21,321 bases of DNA, from the NCBI GenBank assembly GCA_964343365.1, contig CAYFJI010000028.1:1-21321 (forward strand), given 5' to 3'. The position numbers were made by a program, and so were the translations under genes. Source of the stretch: CAJXWH01 sp964343365 (GTDB taxonomy: Bacteria > Pseudomonadota > Gammaproteobacteria > Arenicellales > UBA868). Under the pieces are notes generated by a model. That model ran no database searches. It was not told the origin of the DNA and worked only from the letters and a program-made list of their open reading frames with translations. Positions 7,735 to 14,639 of the stretch are shown piece by piece. How positions within the stretch are numbered: the stretch's first letter is position 1; each line of letters begins with the position of its first letter.

Positions 7735-8979
7735 TTGATCCATATACGCCCATTTTCGACATATCTTGCTAACCAGGCTCTAGCGACCAAGGTCGTAGCG
7801 CCTCCTTATGACTCTATGTCTTCTGAAGAAAGACTGAAATTTTCAAAAAACTATCCAGATAATTTCATTAACGCGATGCGTACAGTTGAGGATTTGCCTG
7901 ATGGTCATAACATATCAACACATACATTGTTGACTGAGAATTTAAGTTTTTTACGCAACGTGCTAAGAAGTGATTTTTATCAATATAAGGCAACTCCCTA
8001 TTTTTATATCTATCAACTTAAGACAAGTGATTTTGAGCAAACGGGAATAGTTGCCGAGGTATCAATGGCTGATTATCAAAAAGATGTGATTAGAGGTCAT
8101 GAAAAAACACAATCTGATCATGAAGCTCATATTTACGAATATTTAAAAGTCGTTGGAGCAGTTTCGAGCCCTATATGTGCAGCCCATAAAAGCACGCCTG
8201 ATATTGCAGCCATTATCCAAGAGGCCACCCTGCAGCCAGCTCTTCTTAGTTTTGATGATGACGATCAAATACGACAAACAATATGGGCAATTAAGGATCT
8301 AAAAATACAGTTAAAGTTACAAGAATTGTTTACACAAGTTCCGAAAATTTATCTCACTGATGGTCACCATCGTGTTGCAGCTGGAATTCGATATTCAAGA
8401 GAGCAGCGAGTTGCTCAGGGGTATGACAATCCTTGTGATTATTTTCTTATGGCCTTATTTCCTATAGATGAAATGAGGATCATGTCTTTTAACAGGTGTG
8501 TGCGAGACACGAATGGCTTATCTTTTGATCAATTTATGGCACGATTATCGAGTTTATTTGTTATAAAACCACTACCACGAAATGATTGCGATTTTTTTGG
8601 GCCTCGAAAACGGGGTGAATTCGTTTTGTTTTTCAATGACAATTTGTATCAGCTAAATATTTTGCCTCATTTGATTTCTGATGATCCTGTTGCATCACTT
8701 GATGTTTCCCTGCTACAAGATAATGTTCTTGGTCCGATCCTGGGTATTGATAATCCTCGAATAGACCAACGTCTTGACTACGTTTTAGGGAATAGAGGTA
8801 TAGATGGGCTAATAGCACGTTGTCAGACCGGTTGGGAGCTAGGTTTTGCTTGTTATCCCACATCATTCGACCAACTAGTGGCTGTTGCGGATGCCGGTAT
8901 GCAAATGCCACCAAAATCAACTTGCTTTGATCCCAAAGCTCGATCAGGTGTTTTTGTGCGCCTCTTGAATCAGCTCTAA
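7735..8979 (+). CDS. DUF1015 family protein in the serine biosynthesis cluster
   Basis: A 414-residue cytoplasmic protein of the uncharacterised DUF1015 (COG4198) family. Family signatures are an N-terminal IRPF followed by VVAPPYDSMSSEER, GHEKTQSDHEAHIYEYLK near residues 122-139, and a conserved DGHHR loop at 209-213. The DGHHR loop resembles the DG-x-x-R or GCHR loops of ParB/sulfiredoxin-fold proteins, a fold that includes free-serine kinases. That link is my inference. The gene follows serC by 64 bases; from memory, DUF1015 genes accompany serA and serC in many clostridia and other bacteria, which suggests a role in phosphoserine or serine handling. No serB is nearby. The start is TTG at 7735: an in-frame TGA at 7729-7731 leaves no room for an upstream start, and the family N-terminus begins right there. 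The ribosome-binding site is poor. Confidence 0.9.
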   Translation: MIHIRPFSTYLANQALATKVVAPPYDSMSSEERLKFSKNYPDNFINAMRTVEDLPDGHNISTHTLLTENLSFLRNVLRSDFYQYKATPYFYIYQLKTSDFEQTGIVAEVSMADYQKDVIRGHEKTQSDHEAHIYEYLKVVGAVSSPICAAHKSTPDIAAIIQEATLQPALLSFDDDDQIRQTIWAIKDLKIQLKLQELFTQVPKIYLTDGHHRVAAGIRYSREQRVAQGYDNPCDYFLMALFPIDEMRIMSFNRCVRDTNGLSFDQFMARLSSLFVIKPLPRNDCDFFGPRKRGEFVLFFNDNLYQLNILPHLISDDPVASLDVSLLQDNVLGPILGIDNPRIDQRLDYVLGNRGIDGLIARCQTGWELGFACYPTSFDQLVAVADAGMQMPPKSTCFDPKARSGVFVRLLNQL

Positions 8980-9156
8980 GCAAATAGGGATTAATTTTAA
9001 TGGAATGTTTAGATTGGTAATAATCCATGCGTTGATATATGCTTCATTAGTTTTTTTTATGAAAAATAATTTCAAAAATTGCAAATGTCGCTAGTTCAGC
9101 ATCTTAAAGTGCTACAGTGCTGGTCAAAATATCGTTGCTCTAATTAATTAGGTACT

Positions 9157-9162
9157 AAGGAG
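9157..9162 (+). promoter_or_regulatory. Ribosome-binding site AAGGAG selecting the GTG start of fhs
   Basis: A full AAGGAG lies ten bases before the GTG at 9173. It supports GTG as the start, and the family N-terminus (TDIEIARRA) begins immediately after it. Confidence 0.8.
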
Positions 9163-9172
9163 ATAAAAAATC

Positions 9173-10843
9173 GTGACAACTGACATTGAAATCGCTCGGC
9201 GCGCGAAACTGAAGCCGGTCGTGGAGATCGCTGAAAAGCTTGAATTATCCAAATCTGACTTGATTCCTTTCGGTCATGATAAAGCTAAATTATCAAGAGA
9301 TTGCGTGGAAGAACTTAGCAATCAAAATCCTGGCAAATTAATTTTGGTAACAGCCATGTCACCGACACCCGCAGGTGAGGGTAAGACTACGACTTCAGTC
9401 GGTTTGACGGATGGATTGAATAGGATTGGAAAACAGGCGTTGGCTTGTCTTCGTGAACCCAGCTTGGGACCTTGTTTTGGTATGAAAGGTGGCGCAGCAG
9501 GTGGAGGCTACGCTCAAGTAGTTCCAATGGAAGACATTAATCTACATTTTACTGGCGATTTTCATGCTATTGGCAGTGCTCATAATCTACTTTCATCAAT
9601 GATCGATAACCACATTTATTGGAGTAATGATTTGGGTTTTGATGCGCGTCGTGTAAATTGGCGTCGCGTGGTGGATATGAACGATCGAGCTTTAAGAAAT
9701 ATAACAGCTTCATTGGGTGGAGTTTCAAATGGATTTCCTCGTGAGTCCGGTTTCGACATTACTGTCGCTTCTGAGGTTATGGCAATCTTTTGTTTAGCAG
9801 AGAATCTTGAAGATTTGCAAAATCGTCTAGGTAATATAATTGTCGGTTACTCAAGAAGTCGCTCGCCAATTTTTGCACGCGATTTATCAGCGGATGGGTC
9901 AATGACGGTGCTATTGAAGGATGCATTCAGGCCAAATTTAGTACAGACTTTGGAAAATAATCCGGCTCTAATTCATGGAGGGCCATTCGCTAACATTGCA
10001 CATGGTTGCAACTCTGTAATTGCGACAAAAACTGGACTCGGCCTTTCAGATTATGTTGTTACTGAGGCTGGGTTTGGAGCTGATCTCGGTGCTGAGAAAT
10101 TTTTGAATATCAAGTGTCGGAAATCGGGTCTCAGACCCGATGCAGCTGTAATCGTGGCAACTATTCGCGCACTAAAGTATCACGGCGGATTGTCAAAAAG
10201 TGAATTGTCCAAACCTAATACCGACGCTGTGCTCAGAGGGCTCGAAAACTTAGGTAAACACATTCAAAACCTAGAGCAATTTGGGGTGCCCGTAATTGTT
10301 GCTGTAAATGGTTTTGAATCCGACACGATCGATGAATTTGAGGCAATAAAAAACTTTTGTGTTGATTTAGGGGTTGATGCAATCTCTTGCACACATTGGG
10401 CTGATGGCGGCGCTGGCGCGGAGGAATTAGCAGAAAAAGTAGTTGAAATCGCTGATTCGGATACAGCCAAATTTCAACCTCTGTATGAAGATGCCACACC
10501 ATTGTGGGAAAAGACGCGCACTGTCGCCCAAAAAATTTACGGTGCCGAGGACATTACCGCAGACAAAAAGGTCAAGCAACAGTTTACTCATTTACAGGAA
10601 GAAGGCTTTGGTAATCTACCGGTTTGTATGGCGAAGACTCAGTATAGTTTTTCTACTGATCCTGCTCTTTTAGGAGCTCCTAATGGTCACATGGTTCCTA
10701 TACGTGAAGTTCGTTTGGCGGCTGGAGCTGGTTTTGTCGTAGCAATTTGCGGAGATATTATGACGATGCCTGGACTTCCTCGAATTCCGGCTGCTAATAA
10801 CATTCGAATTGGTGCAGATGGTGAAATTGAAGGGCTATTCTAA
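9173..10843 (+). CDS. fhs: Formate-tetrahydrofolate ligase (10-formyl-THF synthetase)
   Basis: Joins formate to tetrahydrofolate with ATP to give 10-formyl-THF, or runs in reverse to release formate and make ATP when methyl groups are oxidised. The 556-residue length is standard. Motifs in order: TDIEIARRAKLKPV at the N-terminus, the ATP-binding loop TPAGEGKTTT at 65-74 with Lys71, REPSLGPCFGMKGGAAGGGYAQVVPMEDINLHFTGD split over about 93-130, HNLLSSMIDNHI, the ITVASEVMAIFCLA block, HGGPFANIAHGCNS, VTEAGFGADLGAEKF, and the C-terminal GDIMTMPGLPRIPAA. Start is GTG with a strong AAGGAG. It is followed by two corrinoid-linked methyltransfer genes, so in this setting it probably serves the THF one-carbon route between formate and methyl groups. 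No folD is visible in the window. Confidence 0.98.
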   Translation: MTTDIEIARRAKLKPVVEIAEKLELSKSDLIPFGHDKAKLSRDCVEELSNQNPGKLILVTAMSPTPAGEGKTTTSVGLTDGLNRIGKQALACLREPSLGPCFGMKGGAAGGGYAQVVPMEDINLHFTGDFHAIGSAHNLLSSMIDNHIYWSNDLGFDARRVNWRRVVDMNDRALRNITASLGGVSNGFPRESGFDITVASEVMAIFCLAENLEDLQNRLGNIIVGYSRSRSPIFARDLSADGSMTVLLKDAFRPNLVQTLENNPALIHGGPFANIAHGCNSVIATKTGLGLSDYVVTEAGFGADLGAEKFLNIKCRKSGLRPDAAVIVATIRALKYHGGLSKSELSKPNTDAVLRGLENLGKHIQNLEQFGVPVIVAVNGFESDTIDEFEAIKNFCVDLGVDAISCTHWADGGAGAEELAEKVVEIADSDTAKFQPLYEDATPLWEKTRTVAQKIYGAEDITADKKVKQQFTHLQEEGFGNLPVCMAKTQYSFSTDPALLGAPNGHMVPIREVRLAAGAGFVVAICGDIMTMPGLPRIPAANNIRIGADGEIEGLF

Positions 10844-10983
10844 GTGCATTCCATAATTGTTTTGATTCATGCAGAGAGATGACCTAGTGTGGATGATAAT
10901 TCCCATCGGCGTCTCACAATGAAAGAAGTTTATGCTTTTCATTATCCGTCTCGATTGAATGTCGCAAAATGATTCCTTGGCGT

Positions 10984-11000
10984 CGCACTCAAATGGTGCG
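10984..11000 (+). repeat. Small inverted repeat between fhs and the corrinoid protein gene
   Basis: CGCAC at 10984-10988 and GTGCG at 10996-11000 pair perfectly, with a possible extra T-G pair inside, around a short loop. It lies in the 243-base gap after fhs. No run of T follows, so it is not a convincing terminator. It might be a leader stem or an mRNA processing site, or chance. Confidence 0.25.
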
Positions 11001-11086
11001 TGAAACATACGACATCGTAATATTTAGTGGTATTTTCATATCGACTTGATAGGCGCAAATAGACCGCAGTTTTTTGGGCAGAGACA

Positions 11087-11806
11087 ATGAGCGAAGAAAC
11101 ATCAATTGAATCATCAGACGAAATAGATCTCAACGCGCTGTCTGATGAAGATCTTGTGGAGCAAATGCATGACGATCTTTACGATGGACTTAAGGAAGAG
11201 ATAGAGGATGGCACAAATATTCTTCTAGGTCGAGGCTGGGACGCTGGAAAAGTACTTGACGAAGCACTGGTTGAGGGCATGCGAATAGTTGGTATTGATT
11301 TCAGGGATGGCATATTGTTTGTTCCGGAAGTTTTGATGTCTGCCAATGCAATGAAAGGTGGTATGGCTATTCTGAGGCCTTTATTGGCTGAAACTGGCGC
11401 TCGAACAATTGGAAAGATGGTAATCGGAACGGTTAAAGGTGATATTCATGATATCGGTAAGAATCTGGTTGCTATGATGATGGAGGGAGCCGGTTTCGAA
11501 GTTATTAACATTGGAATTAACAATGGTGTTGAAAAATATCTTGAGGCAATAGATGAACACAAACCAGATATTCTTGGTATGTCGGCGTTGCTCACAACAA
11601 CTATGCCTTATATGAAGGTGGTAATTGATACCTTGATTGAACAAGGTATCAGACAGGAATTGATTGTTTTAGTTGGTGGAGCTCCACTGAACGAGGAATT
11701 CTCTGATGCTATTGGTGCAGATGCTTACTGTCGCGACGCTGCTGTAGCGGTTGAAACTGCTAAGACATTGATATCGGAACGCAGAGGAAAAATTCAAAAA
11801 TTGTAA
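11087..11806 (+). CDS. Corrinoid (B12-binding) methyl-carrier protein, MtgC/MtbC type
   Basis: A 239-residue protein that should carry a methyl group on the cobalt of a bound corrinoid. After a very acidic N-terminal tail (12 Asp/Glu in the first 30 residues, no Lys/Arg), a four-helix cap domain (about 30-105, with the FVPEVLMSANAMKGG signature) is followed by a Rossmann-like B12-binding domain. Key marks are GTVKGDIHDIGKN, with cobalt-ligand His121 in DxHxxG, then GMSALLTTTMPYMK and VGGAPLNEEFSDAIGADAY. This two-domain layout is that of the corrinoid partners of methylamine, methoxyarene and glycine betaine methyltransferases and of the B12 module of MetH. The next gene supplies the methyl-THF side. 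The third component, a substrate-specific methyltransferase, is not in the window. A 243-base gap separates it from fhs, so it may have its own promoter. Confidence 0.93.
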   Translation: MSEETSIESSDEIDLNALSDEDLVEQMHDDLYDGLKEEIEDGTNILLGRGWDAGKVLDEALVEGMRIVGIDFRDGILFVPEVLMSANAMKGGMAILRPLLAETGARTIGKMVIGTVKGDIHDIGKNLVAMMMEGAGFEVINIGINNGVEKYLEAIDEHKPDILGMSALLTTTMPYMKVVIDTLIEQGIRQELIVLVGGAPLNEEFSDAIGADAYCRDAAVAVETAKTLISERRGKIQKL

Positions 11807-11933
11807 ACTAATTTCATCTATTTTCCTCGATGGGTTTGTGTTTGATTTGATGGAGTAACTCTCTAGGTCTTCCAGAAATAAAATAGAAAAAGACGCGGGA
11901 GGTTCTAAATTAACGGCAATAGGGAAAATAGGG

Positions 11934-12824
11934 ATGACGGTTGTTAGTTCTAAAACGCGGGAAGTTCATATTGATTATGGTCTACCTTTTTGTATTATAG
12001 GTGAACGGATTAATCCAACAGGTCGTAAATTGTTGGCAGAAGAAATGCGTCAGGGTGATTATAGTCGAGTCGAACGGGATGCAATCGCGCAAATTAAAGC
12101 AGGAGCGCAAATTCTAGATGTTAATGCAGGGATACCACTCGCGGACGAGCCAAAGATTTTGTCCGATTGTATTCGATTATTGCAGTTGATAACTGATGTA
12201 CCTTTATCGATAGATTCATCAATTGTAGATGCGCTAGCTGCTGGATTGTCGGTCTACGAGGGAAAAGCTTTAGTTAATTCAGTAACTGGGGAAGAGGAAA
12301 GGTTGGAAGCAGTTTTACCTTTGGTGAAAAAATTTGGAGCAGCAGTTGTAGCTATCTCTAACGATGAAACGGGCATATCAGAAGACCCTGAGGTCCGTTT
12401 TTCAGTGGCGAAAAAGATAGTAGAAAGAGCAGAAGATCATGGCATCCCTAGATCAGATATCCTAGTAGATCCTTTAGTGATGCCAATTGGAGCAATTAAT
12501 TCTGCTGGAACCCAAGTAATGAGTATAATAAAAAAGTTGCGTGAGGAATTAAGTGTTAATACTACTTGCGGAGCTTCGAATATAAGTTTTGGATTACCTA
12601 ACCGACAAGGATTAAATGCGACGTTCCTTGCCATGGCAGTGGGATCAGGAATGACTTCCGCAATTACTAATCCATTGGACACGGCAATCAAGCACTCTAT
12701 CTTAGCGGCTGATGTTATGATGGGTAATGATCCAGGATGCCAGAAATGGATCGAAAATCACAGAGATTCTAGTTTTGGTGAACAGACCGACAGGAAAGAG
12801 AGACGAAGTCGTAGGCGAAACTAG
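11934..12824 (+). CDS. Methyltetrahydrofolate:corrinoid methyltransferase (pterin-binding, MtgA/AcsE/MetH-module type)
   Basis: A 296-residue TIM-barrel pterin-binding protein that moves a methyl group between methyl-THF and a corrinoid protein, presumably the product of the gene just upstream. Motifs: GERINPTG at 23-30, ILDVNAG with Asp62 and Asn64, PLSIDSS, LVNSVTGEEER, DPLVMPIG, and GASNISFGLPNR with Asn216, which corresponds to the pterin-contacting asparagine of AcsE-type enzymes. It lacks the homocysteine, B12 and activation domains of MetH. The C-terminus ends in a strongly basic tail (RKERRSRRRN) beyond the barrel. AGGGA at 11921-11925 precedes the ATG. It sits 127 bases after the corrinoid gene. 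In catabolic systems such as glycine betaine demethylation this step makes methyl-THF; in the opposite direction it would load cobalamin. Confidence 0.93.
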   Translation: MTVVSSKTREVHIDYGLPFCIIGERINPTGRKLLAEEMRQGDYSRVERDAIAQIKAGAQILDVNAGIPLADEPKILSDCIRLLQLITDVPLSIDSSIVDALAAGLSVYEGKALVNSVTGEEERLEAVLPLVKKFGAAVVAISNDETGISEDPEVRFSVAKKIVERAEDHGIPRSDILVDPLVMPIGAINSAGTQVMSIIKKLREELSVNTTCGASNISFGLPNRQGLNATFLAMAVGSGMTSAITNPLDTAIKHSILAADVMMGNDPGCQKWIENHRDSSFGEQTDRKERRSRRRN

Positions 12825-12911
12825 CAACCGAAGAAATAAACGCGCGAAATATTTTTTTAAATAGAGAATACTATATCTAGATTAATTTGAGAGATTTTTT
12901 ATAGGCATTAT

Positions 12912-13748
12912 ATGCGCATGATCATCGGTACTATTCGAAAGATGTTAACTCAACCCACGAACCCAGTATCTTACTGGTTACCTATTGGTCAAGAATCCTT
13001 AGCGTTAAACGAGTTCATCGGATCAGATATGACGTTTCAATTTACTGGGAACATATATTGCATCGAATGTGGAAGAAAGACAAAAAAAAGTTTTAATCAA
13101 GGCTATTGTTTTCCATGCCTACGTAGTCTTGCAGCATGTGATACGTGCATTGTTAAACCCGAGACCTGTCATTATGAAAAAGGCACTTGTCGTGAACCAG
13201 AGTGGGGGAAAGCTAACTGCATGCGGCCGCATGTGATTTATGTTGCTAATACATCGGGTTTGAAAGTGGGTATTACTCGAGCAAGTCAAGTTCCAACGAG
13301 ATGGATTGATCAAGGTGCTATTCAAGCGATCCCGATGTTTAAGGTAGAATCACGATTACAGTCAGGATTAATAGAGGTTGTTCTAAAAAATTATGCCAAT
13401 GATCGCACTGAATGGCGGAAAATGTTAAGAGGTAATCCTGCTAGTGTGGATCTCGTTCATGAAAGAAAACGCCTCTACGAGCAGGTTAGACCTGATTTAT
13501 CCCAGTATGAAGGCTGGATTGATACCAGCTTGGCTTCATCGAGCAGAGACGGTGGAATTCTTTTTAATTATCCGGTCATTAACTACCCACAAAAAATCAC
13601 ATCCCATAATTTTGACAAACAGCAGTCCGTATCTGGATGTTTGCAAGGAATTAAGGGCCAGTACATGATATTTGACAATGGTGTACTAAATATTCGTAAG
13701 TTTGGTGGATATGAATTAGAGCTCTCTGTCGGGAGGAATAGTGGTTAG
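12912..13748 (+). CDS. DUF2797 family zinc-ribbon-like protein
   Basis: A 278-residue protein of the uncharacterised DUF2797 family. It has a cysteine-rich first half: CIECGRKTKK (about residues 51-60), CFPCLRSLAACDTC, then CHYEKGTCREPEWGKANCMRPH, which looks like one or two metal-binding ribbons. After this come the family blocks VIYVANTSGLKVGITR and PTRWIDQGA near residues 112-140; the second half resembles a GIY-YIG-like alpha/beta core only loosely, so no activity is assigned. I would expect a nucleic-acid or metal role from the ribbons, but that is inference. The N-terminal GTIRKM and the residues to TGNIYC fit the family, so the start is the ATG at 12912 or the in-frame ATG at 12918. 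It lies 87 bases after the methyltransferase and 63 bases before lutA, with no evident functional link to either. Confidence 0.85.
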   Translation: MRMIIGTIRKMLTQPTNPVSYWLPIGQESLALNEFIGSDMTFQFTGNIYCIECGRKTKKSFNQGYCFPCLRSLAACDTCIVKPETCHYEKGTCREPEWGKANCMRPHVIYVANTSGLKVGITRASQVPTRWIDQGAIQAIPMFKVESRLQSGLIEVVLKNYANDRTEWRKMLRGNPASVDLVHERKRLYEQVRPDLSQYEGWIDTSLASSSRDGGILFNYPVINYPQKITSHNFDKQQSVSGCLQGIKGQYMIFDNGVLNIRKFGGYELELSVGRNSG

Positions 13749-13811
13749 TGTGGATCATCCTTTGAGATTTGATGCGTGAATACTCATCACAAATAATCAC
13801 ACTTATTATTG

Positions 13812-14639
13812 ATGAAAAAGCCTTTAATAGATAAGGAGATAATCCACTCCAGATCTGATCTTGAATTGGACGAAGTATCAGTTGGTTTCTTCACATCGTG
13901 CATTGTTGATATTTTTCGTCCATCCACTGGATTTGCATCACTTCGACTTCTAGAGCGTGCAGGATGCGAAGTTAAGGTTCCAGAGTTACAAACGTGCTGT
14001 GGGCAGCCGACCTACAATCGGGGAGATTCCCTTGGTGCTATGACTGTAGCGCGTCAAGTGATTTCAGTTTTTGAACAGTTTGACTATGTAATTGTGCCGT
14101 CAGGTTCATGCGCCGGCATGATCAGGGAGCATTACCCACGTTTATTTGTGACAGACTTATCTTGGCTAGATAGAGCGCGTCGGCTGTCGGAAAAGACTTA
14201 CGAGTTAACTCAATTTCTCGTAGATATCCTCAAGATTGAGAAAGTAGATGCCGAACTGAATGGCGTTTGTGTTTATCATGATTCATGTTCCTCTCAGAGG
14301 GAACTCGGTATTCACCAACAGCCGAGAAAGTTATTATCAAATGTAAAAGGTTTAGAACTCAAAGAAATAGAAGACGCCAGTGAATGCTGTGGGTTTGGCG
14401 GCCTTTTTTGCGTGAAGTATCCAGATATTTCTACACATATGGTTACGAACAAGGCACAAAACATTGTTGATACTCAGGCAAGTATTTTGGTTGGTGGTGA
14501 TCTTGGTTGTTTGTTTAATATTGGAGGATTTCTTGAAAGATCGGGAAAGAGATTTCGGATTTTACATGTGGCAGAGGTTTTAGCTGGACTCACCGATGAT
14601 CAGGCGGATTTGGAATTGGAACCACTAAATGATGGATAG
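13812..14639 (+). CDS. lutA: LutA/LldE, CCG-domain subunit of the L-lactate oxidation complex
   Basis: Part of the LutABC (LldEFG, YkgEFG) iron-sulfur complex that oxidises L-lactate to pyruvate. The 275-residue protein has two CCG-domain repeats, as in heterodisulfide reductase B-type and glycolate oxidase F-type subunits: Cys30 in FTSCIVD with Cys62-Cys63 in TCCGQP, and HDSCSSQRELG with ECCGFGG in the second half. The GSCAGMIREHYP block between them is typical of LutA. The family usually begins at the VSVGFFTSC strand, so the ATG at 13812 adds about 22 residues of unknown meaning; a TTG at 13866 would give a more usual start, but neither has a good ribosome-binding site. The stop overlaps the start of lutB. 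No lactate permease or GntR regulator gene is adjacent. Confidence 0.92.
   Translation: MKKPLIDKEIIHSRSDLELDEVSVGFFTSCIVDIFRPSTGFASLRLLERAGCEVKVPELQTCCGQPTYNRGDSLGAMTVARQVISVFEQFDYVIVPSGSCAGMIREHYPRLFVTDLSWLDRARRLSEKTYELTQFLVDILKIEKVDAELNGVCVYHDSCSSQRELGIHQQPRKLLSNVKGLELKEIEDASECCGFGGLFCVKYPDISTHMVTNKAQNIVDTQASILVGGDLGCLFNIGGFLERSGKRFRILHVAEVLAGLTDDQADLELEPLNDG

Noticed and set aside
8633..9028. 131-codon minus-strand ORF over the end of the DUF1015 gene
   Set aside because: It is a shadow of the conserved plus-strand gene and its composition shows no domain.
10233..10502. 89-codon minus-strand ORF inside fhs
   Set aside because: It is fully inside fhs on the opposite strand and has the composition expected of a reverse-frame artefact.
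11087..12824. Full cobalamin-dependent methionine synthase (MetH) broken into pieces by frameshift
   Set aside because: The two proteins are each complete with their own starts, the domain order is reversed relative to MetH (B12 before pterin), and homocysteine-binding and activation domains are absent.
13833..13838. AAGGAG inside the 5' part of lutA as a possible internal ribosome-binding site
   Set aside because: No ATG, GTG or TTG follows at a usable distance; the bases simply encode Lys-Glu in frame.
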